Shown here in pieces: positions 1-6,230 of a stretch of DNA of 16,123 nucleotides (its first letter is position 1; each line of letters opens with the position of its first letter). The notes under the pieces were generated by a model. The model did no database searches and had not been told where the DNA came from. It saw only the letters and a program-made list of their open reading frames with translations. Source of the DNA: Maritimibacter sp. (GTDB lineage: Bacteria; Pseudomonadota; Alphaproteobacteria; Rhodobacterales; Rhodobacteraceae); assembly GCA_003520545.1 (NCBI GenBank), contig DOUP01000008.1, positions 1-16,123 on the forward strand. Direction: 5' to 3'. Both the position numbers and the translations under genes were made by a program.

Positions 1-1016
1 TTGAGCGCCCGGATCGCGGTTGCCAGATCGACGACCCCCATGGTCTTGCCGTCCTCGTCTTTGACGCCCACCATGCGATCAGGGGCCTCGTTCATCACCG
101 GCATGGCTTCGTCGAGCACCGTGTCACCCGGAAGGGTGGGGCCTTCGAAGCCGTTGGGCACGGGAACGGCCAGACCGTAGAGCCGGATCACCTTGGCGCG
201 GTTGATGTCCTTGGTGAAGTCCCGGATGTAATCGTCCGCCGGTTTCAGCACGATCTCCTGCGCGTCACCTTCCTGGATCAGGGCCCCGTCGCGCAGGATG
301 GCGATGTTTTCGCCAAGCCGCAGGGCTTCGTCCAGGTCGTGGGTGATGAAGATGATCGTCTTGTGAAGCTCGTCCTGAAGCTCCAGCAGGATCGACTGCA
401 TGTCGAAGCGGATAAGCGGGTCGAGGGCCGAGAAGGCTTCGTCCATCAAGAGGATTTCTGCATCCGTCGCCAAGGCCCGGGCGAGGCCGACACGCTGTTG
501 CATGCCGCCCGAGAGCTGGCCGGGGTAGTGTTGTTCATACCCCGTAAGGCCCACCCGGTCGATCCAGTGCTGGGCGCGTTTGGCGATTTCGTCGTCGCTC
601 ACCCCCTGCACTTCGAGCCCGTAGCCCACGTTTTCGGCGATCTTGCGGTGGGGCAGGAGACCGAACTTCTGGAATACCATCGACATCTTGTGGCGCCGAA
701 GATCGCGCAGTTGCTCTGGCGTCATGGCCATGACGTCTTCGCCGTCGACGAAGATTTCCCCCGCCGTCGGGTCGATCAACCGGTTGATGTGGCGAATGAG
801 CGTGGACTTGCCCGAGCCGGACAGGCCCATGACCACCTGTATGCGCTTTTCCGGAATGTCGAGCGAGACGTCCTGGATGCCCAGCACATGGTTGTGCTTG
901 TCCAGAAGCTCCGGTTTGCCCATGCCCTTTTTGACCAGCGGCAGAACCTTTTGCGGGTTTGAGCCGAAGATCTTGTAGAGGTTCTTGATCTGAACCTTGA
1001 TGTTTTCGTCGGTCAT
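1..1016 (-). CDS. proV: Glycine betaine/proline ABC transporter ATP-binding subunit (partial, C-terminus off the window)
   Basis: This is the cytoplasmic ATPase that powers uptake of a quaternary amine such as glycine betaine or proline betaine. The window holds 338 residues without a stop, so the 3' end lies beyond the left edge. Visible motifs are Walker A GLSGSGKST (residues 64-72), Q-loop Q116, signature LSGGMQQR (168-175), Walker B ILLMDEAF (188-195) and switch H226. From about residue 275 a CBS-like regulatory region begins, as in ProV/OpuAA, where it senses ionic strength. The extended N-terminus before Walker A is also typical of ProV. The ATG at 1016 overlaps the proW-like stop codon (ATGA), and a GGGGA ribosome-binding site lies just upstream, so the two are translationally coupled. 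The family is certain; the exact substrate is inferred. Confidence 0.93.
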   Translation of the reverse strand, partial: MTDENIKVQIKNLYKIFGSNPQKVLPLVKKGMGKPELLDKHNHVLGIQDVSLDIPEKRIQVVMGLSGSGKSTLIRHINRLIDPTAGEIFVDGEDVMAMTPEQLRDLRRHKMSMVFQKFGLLPHRKIAENVGYGLEVQGVSDDEIAKRAQHWIDRVGLTGYEQHYPGQLSGGMQQRVGLARALATDAEILLMDEAFSALDPLIRFDMQSILLELQDELHKTIIFITHDLDEALRLGENIAILRDGALIQEGDAQEIVLKPADDYIRDFTKDINRAKVIRLYGLAVPVPNGFEGPTLPGDTVLDEAMPVMNEAPDRMVGVKDEDGKTMGVVDLATAIRAL

Positions 1017-1900
1017 TTGCTGTCCCCGCGATAGGCTTGCAGACGTTTACCGTAGGTCTGCGAGACCCGGTCGAAGATGATGGCGAGGGCGACGATGGCC
1101 AGGCCGTTCATGACGCCGAGCGCCAGGTATTGGTTCGAGATCGCGCGCAGCACGGGAACCCCGAGACCTTGCACACCGATCATGGAGGCGATGACGACCA
1201 TCGACAGGGCCATCATGATGGTCTGGTTCACGCCCGCGAAGATGTTGGGCAGGGCCAGCGGCACCTGCACGCCGAAGAGTTTCTGGCGCGGTGAGGCGCC
1301 GAAGGCATCGGCGGCTTCCATCACGTCGGCGTCAACGAGGCGGATGCCGAGGTTGGTCAGGCGCACGATGGGCGGGATGGCATAGATGCAGACGGCGATC
1401 AGGCCGGGCACCTTGCCGATCCCCAGGAGCATGACGACGGGGATCAGGTAGACGAAGGACGGGATGGTTTGCATCACGTCAAGGATCGGGGTGATCACGG
1501 CCTGCATCCGGTCCGAGCGCGACATGAGGATGCCGATCGGGATACCGATCGCGATACAGAGGCACGTGGCGACCGAGATGATCGCGAGGGTGGACATCGT
1601 ATCCTCCCACATCCCGAAATAGCCGATGGCGACAAAGGCCAGCACGGACCCGATGGTGATTTTCCAGCTTCGCGCGCCGAGCCAGGCAAGTCCACCGATC
1701 ACGAGGAGGATGATGGGCCAGGGCGTTGCGAGCAGAAGGTCCTCGAACCAGACGAGGAACATCAGAAGTGGATGGAAGAAGGCCTCGAGGCTTTCGCCGG
1801 CTGCCCGCGTGAAGTCGCGGAAGTTTCCGTCAATGTAGCGGCGCATGGCCGAAAGGTCGGCGCGTCCAAGTGACGGGAATTCGGTAAAGAACTCCAACAT
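1013..1900 (-). CDS. proW: Glycine betaine/proline ABC transporter permease
   Basis: This 295-residue inner-membrane permease forms the translocation pore of the betaine-type transporter. The first 55 residues form an amphipathic N-terminal extension. Hydrophobic segments follow at about 60-95, 104-126, 133-160, 163-180 and 220-275. The EAA loop that docks on the ATPase is seen as EAADAFGASPRQKLFG (195-210), followed by VPLALP. The length is shorter than E. coli ProW (about 354 residues) but usual for alphaproteobacterial versions. The ATG at 1900 is preceded by AAGGGG/CAGGG. It sits between the proX-like gene, from which it is separated by a terminator-like hairpin, and the proV-like gene, which it overlaps by 4 bases. 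Confidence 0.93.
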   Translation of the reverse strand: MLEFFTEFPSLGRADLSAMRRYIDGNFRDFTRAAGESLEAFFHPLLMFLVWFEDLLLATPWPIILLVIGGLAWLGARSWKITIGSVLAFVAIGYFGMWEDTMSTLAIISVATCLCIAIGIPIGILMSRSDRMQAVITPILDVMQTIPSFVYLIPVVMLLGIGKVPGLIAVCIYAIPPIVRLTNLGIRLVDADVMEAADAFGASPRQKLFGVQVPLALPNIFAGVNQTIMMALSMVVIASMIGVQGLGVPVLRAISNQYLALGVMNGLAIVALAIIFDRVSQTYGKRLQAYRGDSK

Positions 1901-1937
1901 CCCTGTTTCCCCTTTTTGTTTTTGTCTTTGGAAAGAA

Positions 1938-1967
1938 AAGGGGCCTGCGGTGTTTCGCAGGCCCCTT
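1938..1967 (-). terminator. Intrinsic terminator/attenuator between proX-like and proW-like genes
   Basis: A perfect 12-bp stem (AAGGGGCCTGCG paired with CGCAGGCCCCTT) closes a 6-base loop. On the minus strand it is followed by a T-rich tract (TTTTCTTTCC). It lies 16 bases after the proX-like stop and 37 bases before the proW-like start. Partial termination here would give more binding protein than permease and ATPase, a common arrangement in ABC importers. Confidence 0.8.
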
Positions 1968-1982
1968 CAATGTCAGAACGTC

Positions 1983-2993
1983 TCAGAGCGCGTCCTTGAT
2001 TTTTTGCGCCACGTCCTCGGACACCCACTGGGTCCAGACGTCCGGCTGCGAGGCGAGGAATTCGAACGCCGCATCTTCGCCGGTGGCCTGGTTTTCCGAC
2101 ATGAAGACGAGCATGCCGTTCATCACGTCACCCGGGAACACGCGGGCTTCGAAGTAGTCGGCCGCGACCCCGCCCTTTTCCATGAAGTCATCCGTGACCA
2201 CGGTCTCAACCTCGGACACCGTCCAGGACGTCGGCTGCGGGTCCTGGCAATCCTGTTCGGAGAGCGCGATGCAGCCGTCCCAGTTGTCGCGACCGGCCCA
2301 GTCGGCTTCGAAGGGGAGCATGACCATGTCGTACTTGCCGATCATCGACGTGGGCGACCAGTAATAGCCGAACCAGTTTTCGCCTCGCTCGGCGGCTTTC
2401 GCCATCGAGCCGTCAAGACCAGCGGCCGAACCCGGATCAACCAGCACCCAGCCTTTTTCTTCCATATCGAAGGCACGGAACAGGTTGGCGTTCACAAGCT
2501 GGCAGCCCCAGCCGGCGGGACAGCCGATGAAAGCGCCTTTGCTCTCGTCTTCCTGGTAGGGGAACAGGTCCGGGCGCCCGAGAAGTTTTTCGACTGTGTC
2601 GAGATCGGGGTGCTCTTCGGCGAATTTCGGCGTCACCCACCAGCCTTCGCCAAGACCCGTGATCGGGCCGTCATTGAGGGCGACGAGCGAGCCTTCTTCC
2701 TTGGCGACGTTCAACGGATCGCGCACGGCGTTGATCCAGAGTTCCGGCGCCACGTCGGGTTCTGCCTTTTCGGACATCGAGGCGAAGGTGGTCTGCGTTG
2801 CCCCGGGGATAAGATCGACGTCACAGCCGTAGCCCTCTTCCAGGATGATCGCATCGACGTTCGCCATGAATTCGGCCGAAGCCCAGTCCATTTCGGCGAT
2901 CGACACCTTGCCGCACTCCTGTGCGAAAGCGGCCGGAGCCATTGTCACGGTCATGCCAAGCGCGCCGAGCACGCTGATTGTTTTACGATTCAT
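1983..2993 (-). CDS. proX: Glycine betaine/proline ABC transporter periplasmic substrate-binding protein
   Basis: This 336-residue protein delivers a betaine-type ligand to the permease. Residues 1-24 are a Sec signal peptide (MNRKT, hydrophobic core, cleavage after AFA before QECGK). The mature part reads as an OpuAC-type type II periplasmic binding domain. It is rich in Trp and Tyr (GWWVTPKF, WFGYYWSP), the residues that form an aromatic cage around quaternary ammonium groups in this family. Several cysteines (QECGK, GYGCDV, IGCPAGWGC, DGCIALSEQDC) suggest disulfides in the periplasm. The ATG at 2993 has a good ribosome-binding site (AGGGAGAA). It is the first gene of a proX-proW-proV operon. 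Glycine betaine, proline betaine, choline or carnitine are all possible ligands. Confidence 0.92.
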   Translation of the reverse strand: MNRKTISVLGALGMTVTMAPAAFAQECGKVSIAEMDWASAEFMANVDAIILEEGYGCDVDLIPGATQTTFASMSEKAEPDVAPELWINAVRDPLNVAKEEGSLVALNDGPITGLGEGWWVTPKFAEEHPDLDTVEKLLGRPDLFPYQEDESKGAFIGCPAGWGCQLVNANLFRAFDMEEKGWVLVDPGSAAGLDGSMAKAAERGENWFGYYWSPTSMIGKYDMVMLPFEADWAGRDNWDGCIALSEQDCQDPQPTSWTVSEVETVVTDDFMEKGGVAADYFEARVFPGDVMNGMLVFMSENQATGEDAAFEFLASQPDVWTQWVSEDVAQKIKDAL

Positions 2994-3187
2994 TGATTTC
3001 TCCCTGTCTATCCGTCGCCTTGTTCAAAAACGACACTTGGATCGTGTTATGTCGGAAAAAGAGCATAGCTTCTGGACGGTGTAAACCGCGCACTCGGTCA
3101 ATTGTCCGCCTTGGTCCAACAAGTGATCGCACAAGTTGATTGCAGCCCGCGCGATGATTTGCCATATGGACGGCACGCCACTGGCAT
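2994..3187. other. Intergenic region upstream of the betaine transporter operon and tRNA-Thr
   Basis: This 194-base stretch must hold the divergent promoters of the transporter (minus) and tRNA-Thr (plus). I see no confident -35/-10 pair. A 6-base direct repeat ACAAGT recurs with 12-base spacing near 3119-3136. No gene is visible. Confidence 0.5.
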
Positions 3188-3263
3188 GCCCCTATAGCTC
3201 AGCTGGTAGAGCAACTGATTTGTAATCAGTAGGTCCGCGGTTCGAGTCCGTGTGGGGGCACCA
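3188..3263 (+). tRNA. tRNA-Thr (anticodon TGT)
   Basis: A complete 76-base cloverleaf. The acceptor stem GCCCCTA pairs with TGGGGGC (one G-T pair), the D arm is GCTC...GAGC, and the anticodon stem ACTGA/TCAGT encloses loop TTTGTAA with anticodon TGT. The T arm CGCGG-TTCGAGT-CCGTG has one wobble. Discriminator A and the CCA end are encoded. A decayed integrase starts 52 bases downstream, which suggests the 3' end of this gene once served as an attachment site. I found no second copy of the tRNA 3' end in the window. Confidence 0.97.
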
Positions 3264-3315
3264 TAAACCTATGTTTTCATTGACTTAATCGTCTGGCGTA
3301 ACGGTCAGAGGAACA

Positions 3316-3884
3316 ATGAAAATGACATTACAGCTACCCAAATTCATCATGAAACGGGGGGACACCTACGCGGTCCGCTACTCGATTCCGAAAAGGTTTC
3401 AGGCGGTTGTCGGACGTAAAGAGATCGTGCGAAGTCTCGGGACCAATTGCTTGTCTGAAGCGATTGCTCTGCGTAACGACGCTATCGGAGAAATCGAGCA
3501 AGAATTGACCGCGCGGCTTGAGATGGGAGATATGAGGTGTGTTTCGTCGAATGGGTGAACTACCTCCAGAACGAATTGCTCTTCGGACACGACGATCCGG
3601 TCTTTCCAAAGCCCGAGAGTGCGGTCGGCGATAACGGATTTCGGGTGGCCGGTCTGTCGCGAGACTTCTATTCGAACGCCTCAAAGCTTCGCGACGTAAT
3701 CAAAGGCGCTTTCTTCTTCGCCGGGTTCACGCCCTTCGGCCCGCATTCCCTGCGATCGACCCTGACGCGCTGGGCGGACAAACACTATACCTCCCGCGAG
3801 GCCTTCAAAGTCTTTTCCGACAAGTTCAAGGTGATTGCGAGATGCGGAGAACGCTACGCGCTTGTGCGGGACTCGAAAATCTGA
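3316..3884 (+). pseudogene. Decayed tyrosine-recombinase (phage/island-type integrase)
   Basis: Two fragments in different frames form a degraded integrase. The first (ATG at 3316 with GAGGAA upstream, to the stop at 3558) encodes an integrase N-terminal region of the DUF6538 kind: YAVRYSIPKRFQAVVGRKEIVRSLGT. The second is readable from about 3537 to 3884. It contains EWVNYLQNELLFGHDDPVFP and the recombinase box PHSLRSTL (the H-x-x-R catalytic part), then SREAFKVFSDKF. About 200 residues are missing between them, including the core-binding domain and first catalytic arginine. The last fragment diverges before the usual LGH...TT and catalytic tyrosine region. It therefore cannot be active. It follows tRNA-Thr directly, as integrases of integrative elements do. 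Family sizes are from general knowledge. Confidence 0.82.
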
Positions 3885-3903
3885 CATTAGGTCAGAAAAT
3901 TGT
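3873..3903 (+). promoter_or_regulatory. Putative MerR-type operator/promoter upstream of the regulator gene
   Basis: The dyad TCTGAC-ATTAG-GTCAGA (3880-3896) has perfect 6-bp arms. It sits inside a 19-bp gap between a weak -35 (TCGAAA, 3873-3878) and a weak -10 (AATTGT, 3898-3903). The same half-site TCTGAC builds the dyad in the promoter of the PanB-like gene at 5983-6000. The dyad also overlaps the stop codon of the integrase remnant. The promoter elements are poor matches, so only the dyad is solid. Confidence 0.5.
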
Positions 3904-3959
3904 CTTTGCCTCGGGTCCATAGGCTGAGCGAAGATTGTTCTGGAATGGAACGGATGGTC

Positions 3960-4421
3960 ATGAAGATCGGCGAAATGGTCCGGCGGTCAGGGCTGACGGA
4001 GCGAATGCTGCGACACTACGAGACGCTCGGCATTATTGTGCCTGGCCGGACCGACAAGGGCACGCGCCAGTATTCGGACATCGACCTTGAGATTGCGCGG
4101 CTGGCCCAGCATTTCCGGGAACTGGATATCCCGCTAGACACCATCGCCTCTATTGCGAAGGAGCGCCGCGCCCATGAGACTGGCGACAGCTCAAGCCGGG
4201 CTATCGGCGAGATGCTGGCCGATCTGGCTGAGCACCTGTCGGAGAAGGCCGCAAGGGCGTTGGCGCTGCATCGCGTTATCGTTGAAGCCAACAAAGTTGT
4301 CCGGGCCTGCAAGGGGTGCGATAACGCACCTGGCCCGGGAACCTGCCCCGATTGTCCGATGAACGAAGCAGCTGCCAATAATGGCGTTGCGGCGATGATC
4401 TGGCAGGACAATCAGACCTGA
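3960..4421 (+). CDS. MerR-family transcriptional regulator with C-terminal CxxC...CxxC motif
   Basis: This 153-residue protein is predicted to bind promoter DNA as a dimer and twist overlong spacers. The N-terminal winged helix begins MKIGEMVRRSGLTERMLRHYE, the classic MerR start, followed by a second basic region (GTRQYSDIDLEIARLAQHFRELDIPLD) and a coiled-coil dimerisation helix (about 78-114). The tail holds four cysteines, C117-x2-C120-x8-C129-x2-C132, within CKGCDNAPGPGTCPDC. This suggests a metal or Fe-S sensor, but the spacing differs from the SoxR cluster motif C-x2-C-x-C-x5-C. The start at 3960 is chosen by family alignment; ATGs at 3954 and 3945 are also possible, and none has a strong ribosome-binding site. 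The 3' end overlaps the convergent methyltransferase gene by 10 bases. Confidence 0.88.
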   Translation: MKIGEMVRRSGLTERMLRHYETLGIIVPGRTDKGTRQYSDIDLEIARLAQHFRELDIPLDTIASIAKERRAHETGDSSSRAIGEMLADLAEHLSEKAARALALHRVIVEANKVVRACKGCDNAPGPGTCPDCPMNEAAANNGVAAMIWQDNQT

Positions 4422-5125
4422 AAGGCACGGCCCACCACCGGCCAGTGCACCGGAAACAGTCGGGTGAAATCGAGGCCCATCAAGACCGGGTCCGGTATTT
4501 CGGCACCGACGGCCATTGCGCGCCGAAAGGCGCTCCACCGCCGGATCTCTGCCTGCAGGCCGGGAAGTCTGATCTGGCGCGTCATCCGGGCTTGCGGAAG
4601 CTCCAGAGGTTTGCCCGCAATGGCAAGATCAGCATAGCCCGAAATCACCGAGGCCCGCGTGTCTTCCCAATGCGGCGCCAGCGCCGCAAGGGTCGGCCGA
4701 AAGGCGCGCAGGATAGGCTCAGGCAGGATTATCTCGCCCCAACACAGGGCCGCAAACACGCCTCCGGGCCGCAAGACGCGAGCGGCCTCGGCGAGGTGAC
4801 CCTCTGTGTCGAAATGATGCAACGCTTGCATCGAGATCAGCAGATCGACGCTGGCATCCGTCGTTGGCAGATGTTCGGCTGATGCCTTCACGACCTTTAC
4901 CCCATATGGGGATTTCTTTGCAGGGGGCGCGATGTCGGTGGCAAGGACCCGCTTGAAATGCGGGCGAAAGGACGCCGCAAGTTCGCCGAAGCCTGCACCG
5001 CATTCGATGCAGACCTCTTGTTTGGCAGGGCGCAAGGCGAGCCAGTGAAGCAACTGGTCCGGGCTTAGCGCCTCGCGTGGCCGCGCCGGGTCAACTGACC
5101 TGTTCCAGGAAGCTTTCAAACTCAC
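4412..5125 (-). CDS. Class I SAM-dependent methyltransferase (Methyltransf_11 type)
   Basis: A 237-residue cytoplasmic methyltransferase of unknown substrate. Motif I VCIECGAGFGELA (38-50) binds S-adenosylmethionine, D64 in ATDIAP is the expected ribose-binding acid, and ASVDLLISMQALHHF (91-105) and LRPGG (118-122) are the later motifs. The start is a GTG at 5125 inside the end of the PanB-like gene, a 35-base overlap in another frame, so translation is probably coupled to that gene. The spacing of the nearby GAGG to the GTG is too short to be convincing, so the exact start is uncertain. The 3' end overlaps the regulator gene by 10 bases. Context suggests it acts in the same pathway as the PanB-like enzyme. 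Confidence 0.85.
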   Translation of the reverse strand: MSLKASWNRSVDPARPREALSPDQLLHWLALRPAKQEVCIECGAGFGELAASFRPHFKRVLATDIAPPAKKSPYGVKVVKASAEHLPTTDASVDLLISMQALHHFDTEGHLAEAARVLRPGGVFAALCWGEIILPEPILRAFRPTLAALAPHWEDTRASVISGYADLAIAGKPLELPQARMTRQIRLPGLQAEIRRWSAFRRAMAVGAEIPDPVLMGLDFTRLFPVHWPVVGRAFQV

Positions 5126-5936
5126 CCTCGTGCATCTCGTGGCTCAGTTCGGGCTTGGGAAACTGCCCGTTCTTGGCCGCCGCAAAATAGGCGCCATAGG
5201 CCTTTTCCATCTCGCCCCAAACGTTTCCGTAGATCTCGCGCTTTGGCGGGATCGGGAATACCGAGCAGCCGATGATGTCGCTGGAGACGTGGAAGATGCC
5301 GTGGGCATAGGGACCCGAGCCAAGGCTGGCGACGGCGACGGGCAGGTTTTCGTAACACCATTTGGTCAGTTCGACCGAGGTGTGTTCGAAGAGGGCCGCG
5401 AAGATGCCTGCGTCGATGGACGCTCTGACCAGCTCGACGATGGCTGCGGCCTCCGCCGCCGTCCTGCCTGCCGGTGAGTGTCCCGAGTTCATCACGGCCC
5501 GCTCGCCCTGAACGCCGAAATGGCCCACGACAGGAATACCTGCATCGACGATGGCGCGGATGTGGTCGACCGTACCAAGCGAGGGTTCGATATGCACCCC
5601 GTCCGCGCCCAGTTTGACCACGCGGGCGGCATTGCGCACCGATTCCTCGATGGAGATACTGGCGGTGGTGTTGGGCATGTTGCAGATGATGAACGGCGAG
5701 GATGCGCCGCGCAGCACGCCTTCAAGCATGTAAAGCTGTTCCTCGAAGTCGACGGTGGCCATCGACTTGTGCCCCATCATGCCCATTGGTCCGGGGCTGC
5801 CGCAGCACAGAAGATCCATGCCAAGTTCTTCGGCCATGATCGCGCTCGGGGTGTCGTGGCACTCCATCCCGACGATACGTTCGCCCTTCTGCACCTTTTC
5901 GGCCAGGTGCTTCAGCCGTGTCTTTCTACGAGCCAT
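5091..5936 (-). CDS. Divergent ketopantoate hydroxymethyltransferase (PanB)-like protein
   Basis: This 281-residue TIM-barrel protein resembles PanB over its whole length, including VVGHFGVQ (137-143), the catalytic-type E184 in FAALFEHTS, and LGSGPYAHGIFHVSSDIIG (205-223), which corresponds to the PanB glycine-rich and DxLG segment. Residues that hold Mg2+ and substrate in true PanB are changed. The GDS position reads CGS (45-47), the second Asp site reads CNMPN (85-89), and the Lys-x-Glu-Gly-Gly site reads HIEPS (115-119). It may therefore catalyse a different C-C bond reaction in the PEP mutase/PanB superfamily. The start at 5936 is set by a strong ribosome-binding site GGGAGG; an upstream codon at 5990 falls inside the promoter. 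It is first in an operon with the methyltransferase. Confidence 0.82.
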   Translation of the reverse strand: MARRKTRLKHLAEKVQKGERIVGMECHDTPSAIMAEELGMDLLCCGSPGPMGMMGHKSMATVDFEEQLYMLEGVLRGASSPFIICNMPNTTASISIEESVRNAARVVKLGADGVHIEPSLGTVDHIRAIVDAGIPVVGHFGVQGERAVMNSGHSPAGRTAAEAAAIVELVRASIDAGIFAALFEHTSVELTKWCYENLPVAVASLGSGPYAHGIFHVSSDIIGCSVFPIPPKREIYGNVWGEMEKAYGAYFAAAKNGQFPKPELSHEMHEGEFESFLEQVS

Positions 5937-5942
5937 TCTTGT

Positions 5943-5948
5943 CCTCCC
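5943..5948 (-). promoter_or_regulatory. Ribosome-binding site that fixes the PanB-like start
   Basis: GGGAGG on the minus strand lies 6 bases before the ATG at 5936. The upstream in-frame alternative at 5990 has no such site and overlaps the operator, so 5936 is preferred. Confidence 0.8.
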
Positions 5949-5975
5949 TTGCTTGACCTTTGTGATCAAGGTGGA

Positions 5976-6007
5976 GTTACAATCTGACATCTATGTTAGA
6001 TTCGCAA
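5976..6007 (-). promoter_or_regulatory. MerR-type promoter and operator of the PanB-like/methyltransferase operon
   Basis: On the minus strand a -35-like TTGCGA (6002-6007) and a -10-like TGTAAC (5976-5981) are separated by 20 bp, longer than the standard 17. The spacer is filled by a dyad centred in it: TCTGAC-ATCTAT-GTTAGA (5983-6000), extended to 10-bp arms over 5981-6002 with one mismatch. This is the geometry of promoters activated by MerR proteins. A second inverted repeat, CTTGACC-N5-GATCAAG (5952-5970), lies near the expected transcription start. The MerR gene nearby has the same half-site in its own upstream region. Confidence 0.6.
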
Positions 6008-6230
6008 CAAAATTCTGAACGCGTGAGAAGGCCCCGCCAGCAGCATCTTTTGCACGAGCACCTTTCGCATCCGTCGGCATCCCGCCCAACCTGCGTGAGC
6101 GTCTCCGGCACCCTGCCGGTTCTCCATCAGGCATCGAGTTTTTCAACAGAATAAGCCCTTCTAAGACGTTCATCGAGTTGAACTGAACCGCGGGCTGCTG
6201 TGGCCTGAAGACGCTCGCCGCCTGCGTCGG
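6008..6230. other. Intergenic stretch between the PanB-like operon and lysR
   Basis: No gene is visible here. Positions 6136-6158 (GAGTTTTTCAACAGAATAAG plus CCC) resemble, from memory, the sequence found at ends of some IS5/IS1182-like elements, and may be a small insertion-sequence relic. No transposase reading frame accompanies it, and no terminator with a T-run was found for lysR. Confidence 0.3.

Noticed and set aside
1845..2996. 383-codon plus-strand reading frame opposite the binding-protein gene
   Set aside because: It is the antisense shadow of the proX-like gene, whose signal peptide, ribosome-binding site and family match are clear.
3900..3959. TTG start at 3900 for the MerR regulator
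   Set aside because: It lies inside the putative -10 element and adds residues not typical of MerR proteins.
3264..6230. Direct repeat of the tRNA-Thr 3' end marking the far end of an integrated element
   Set aside because: Looked for copies of GGTTCGAGTCC and GGGGGCACCA downstream; none seen in this window.
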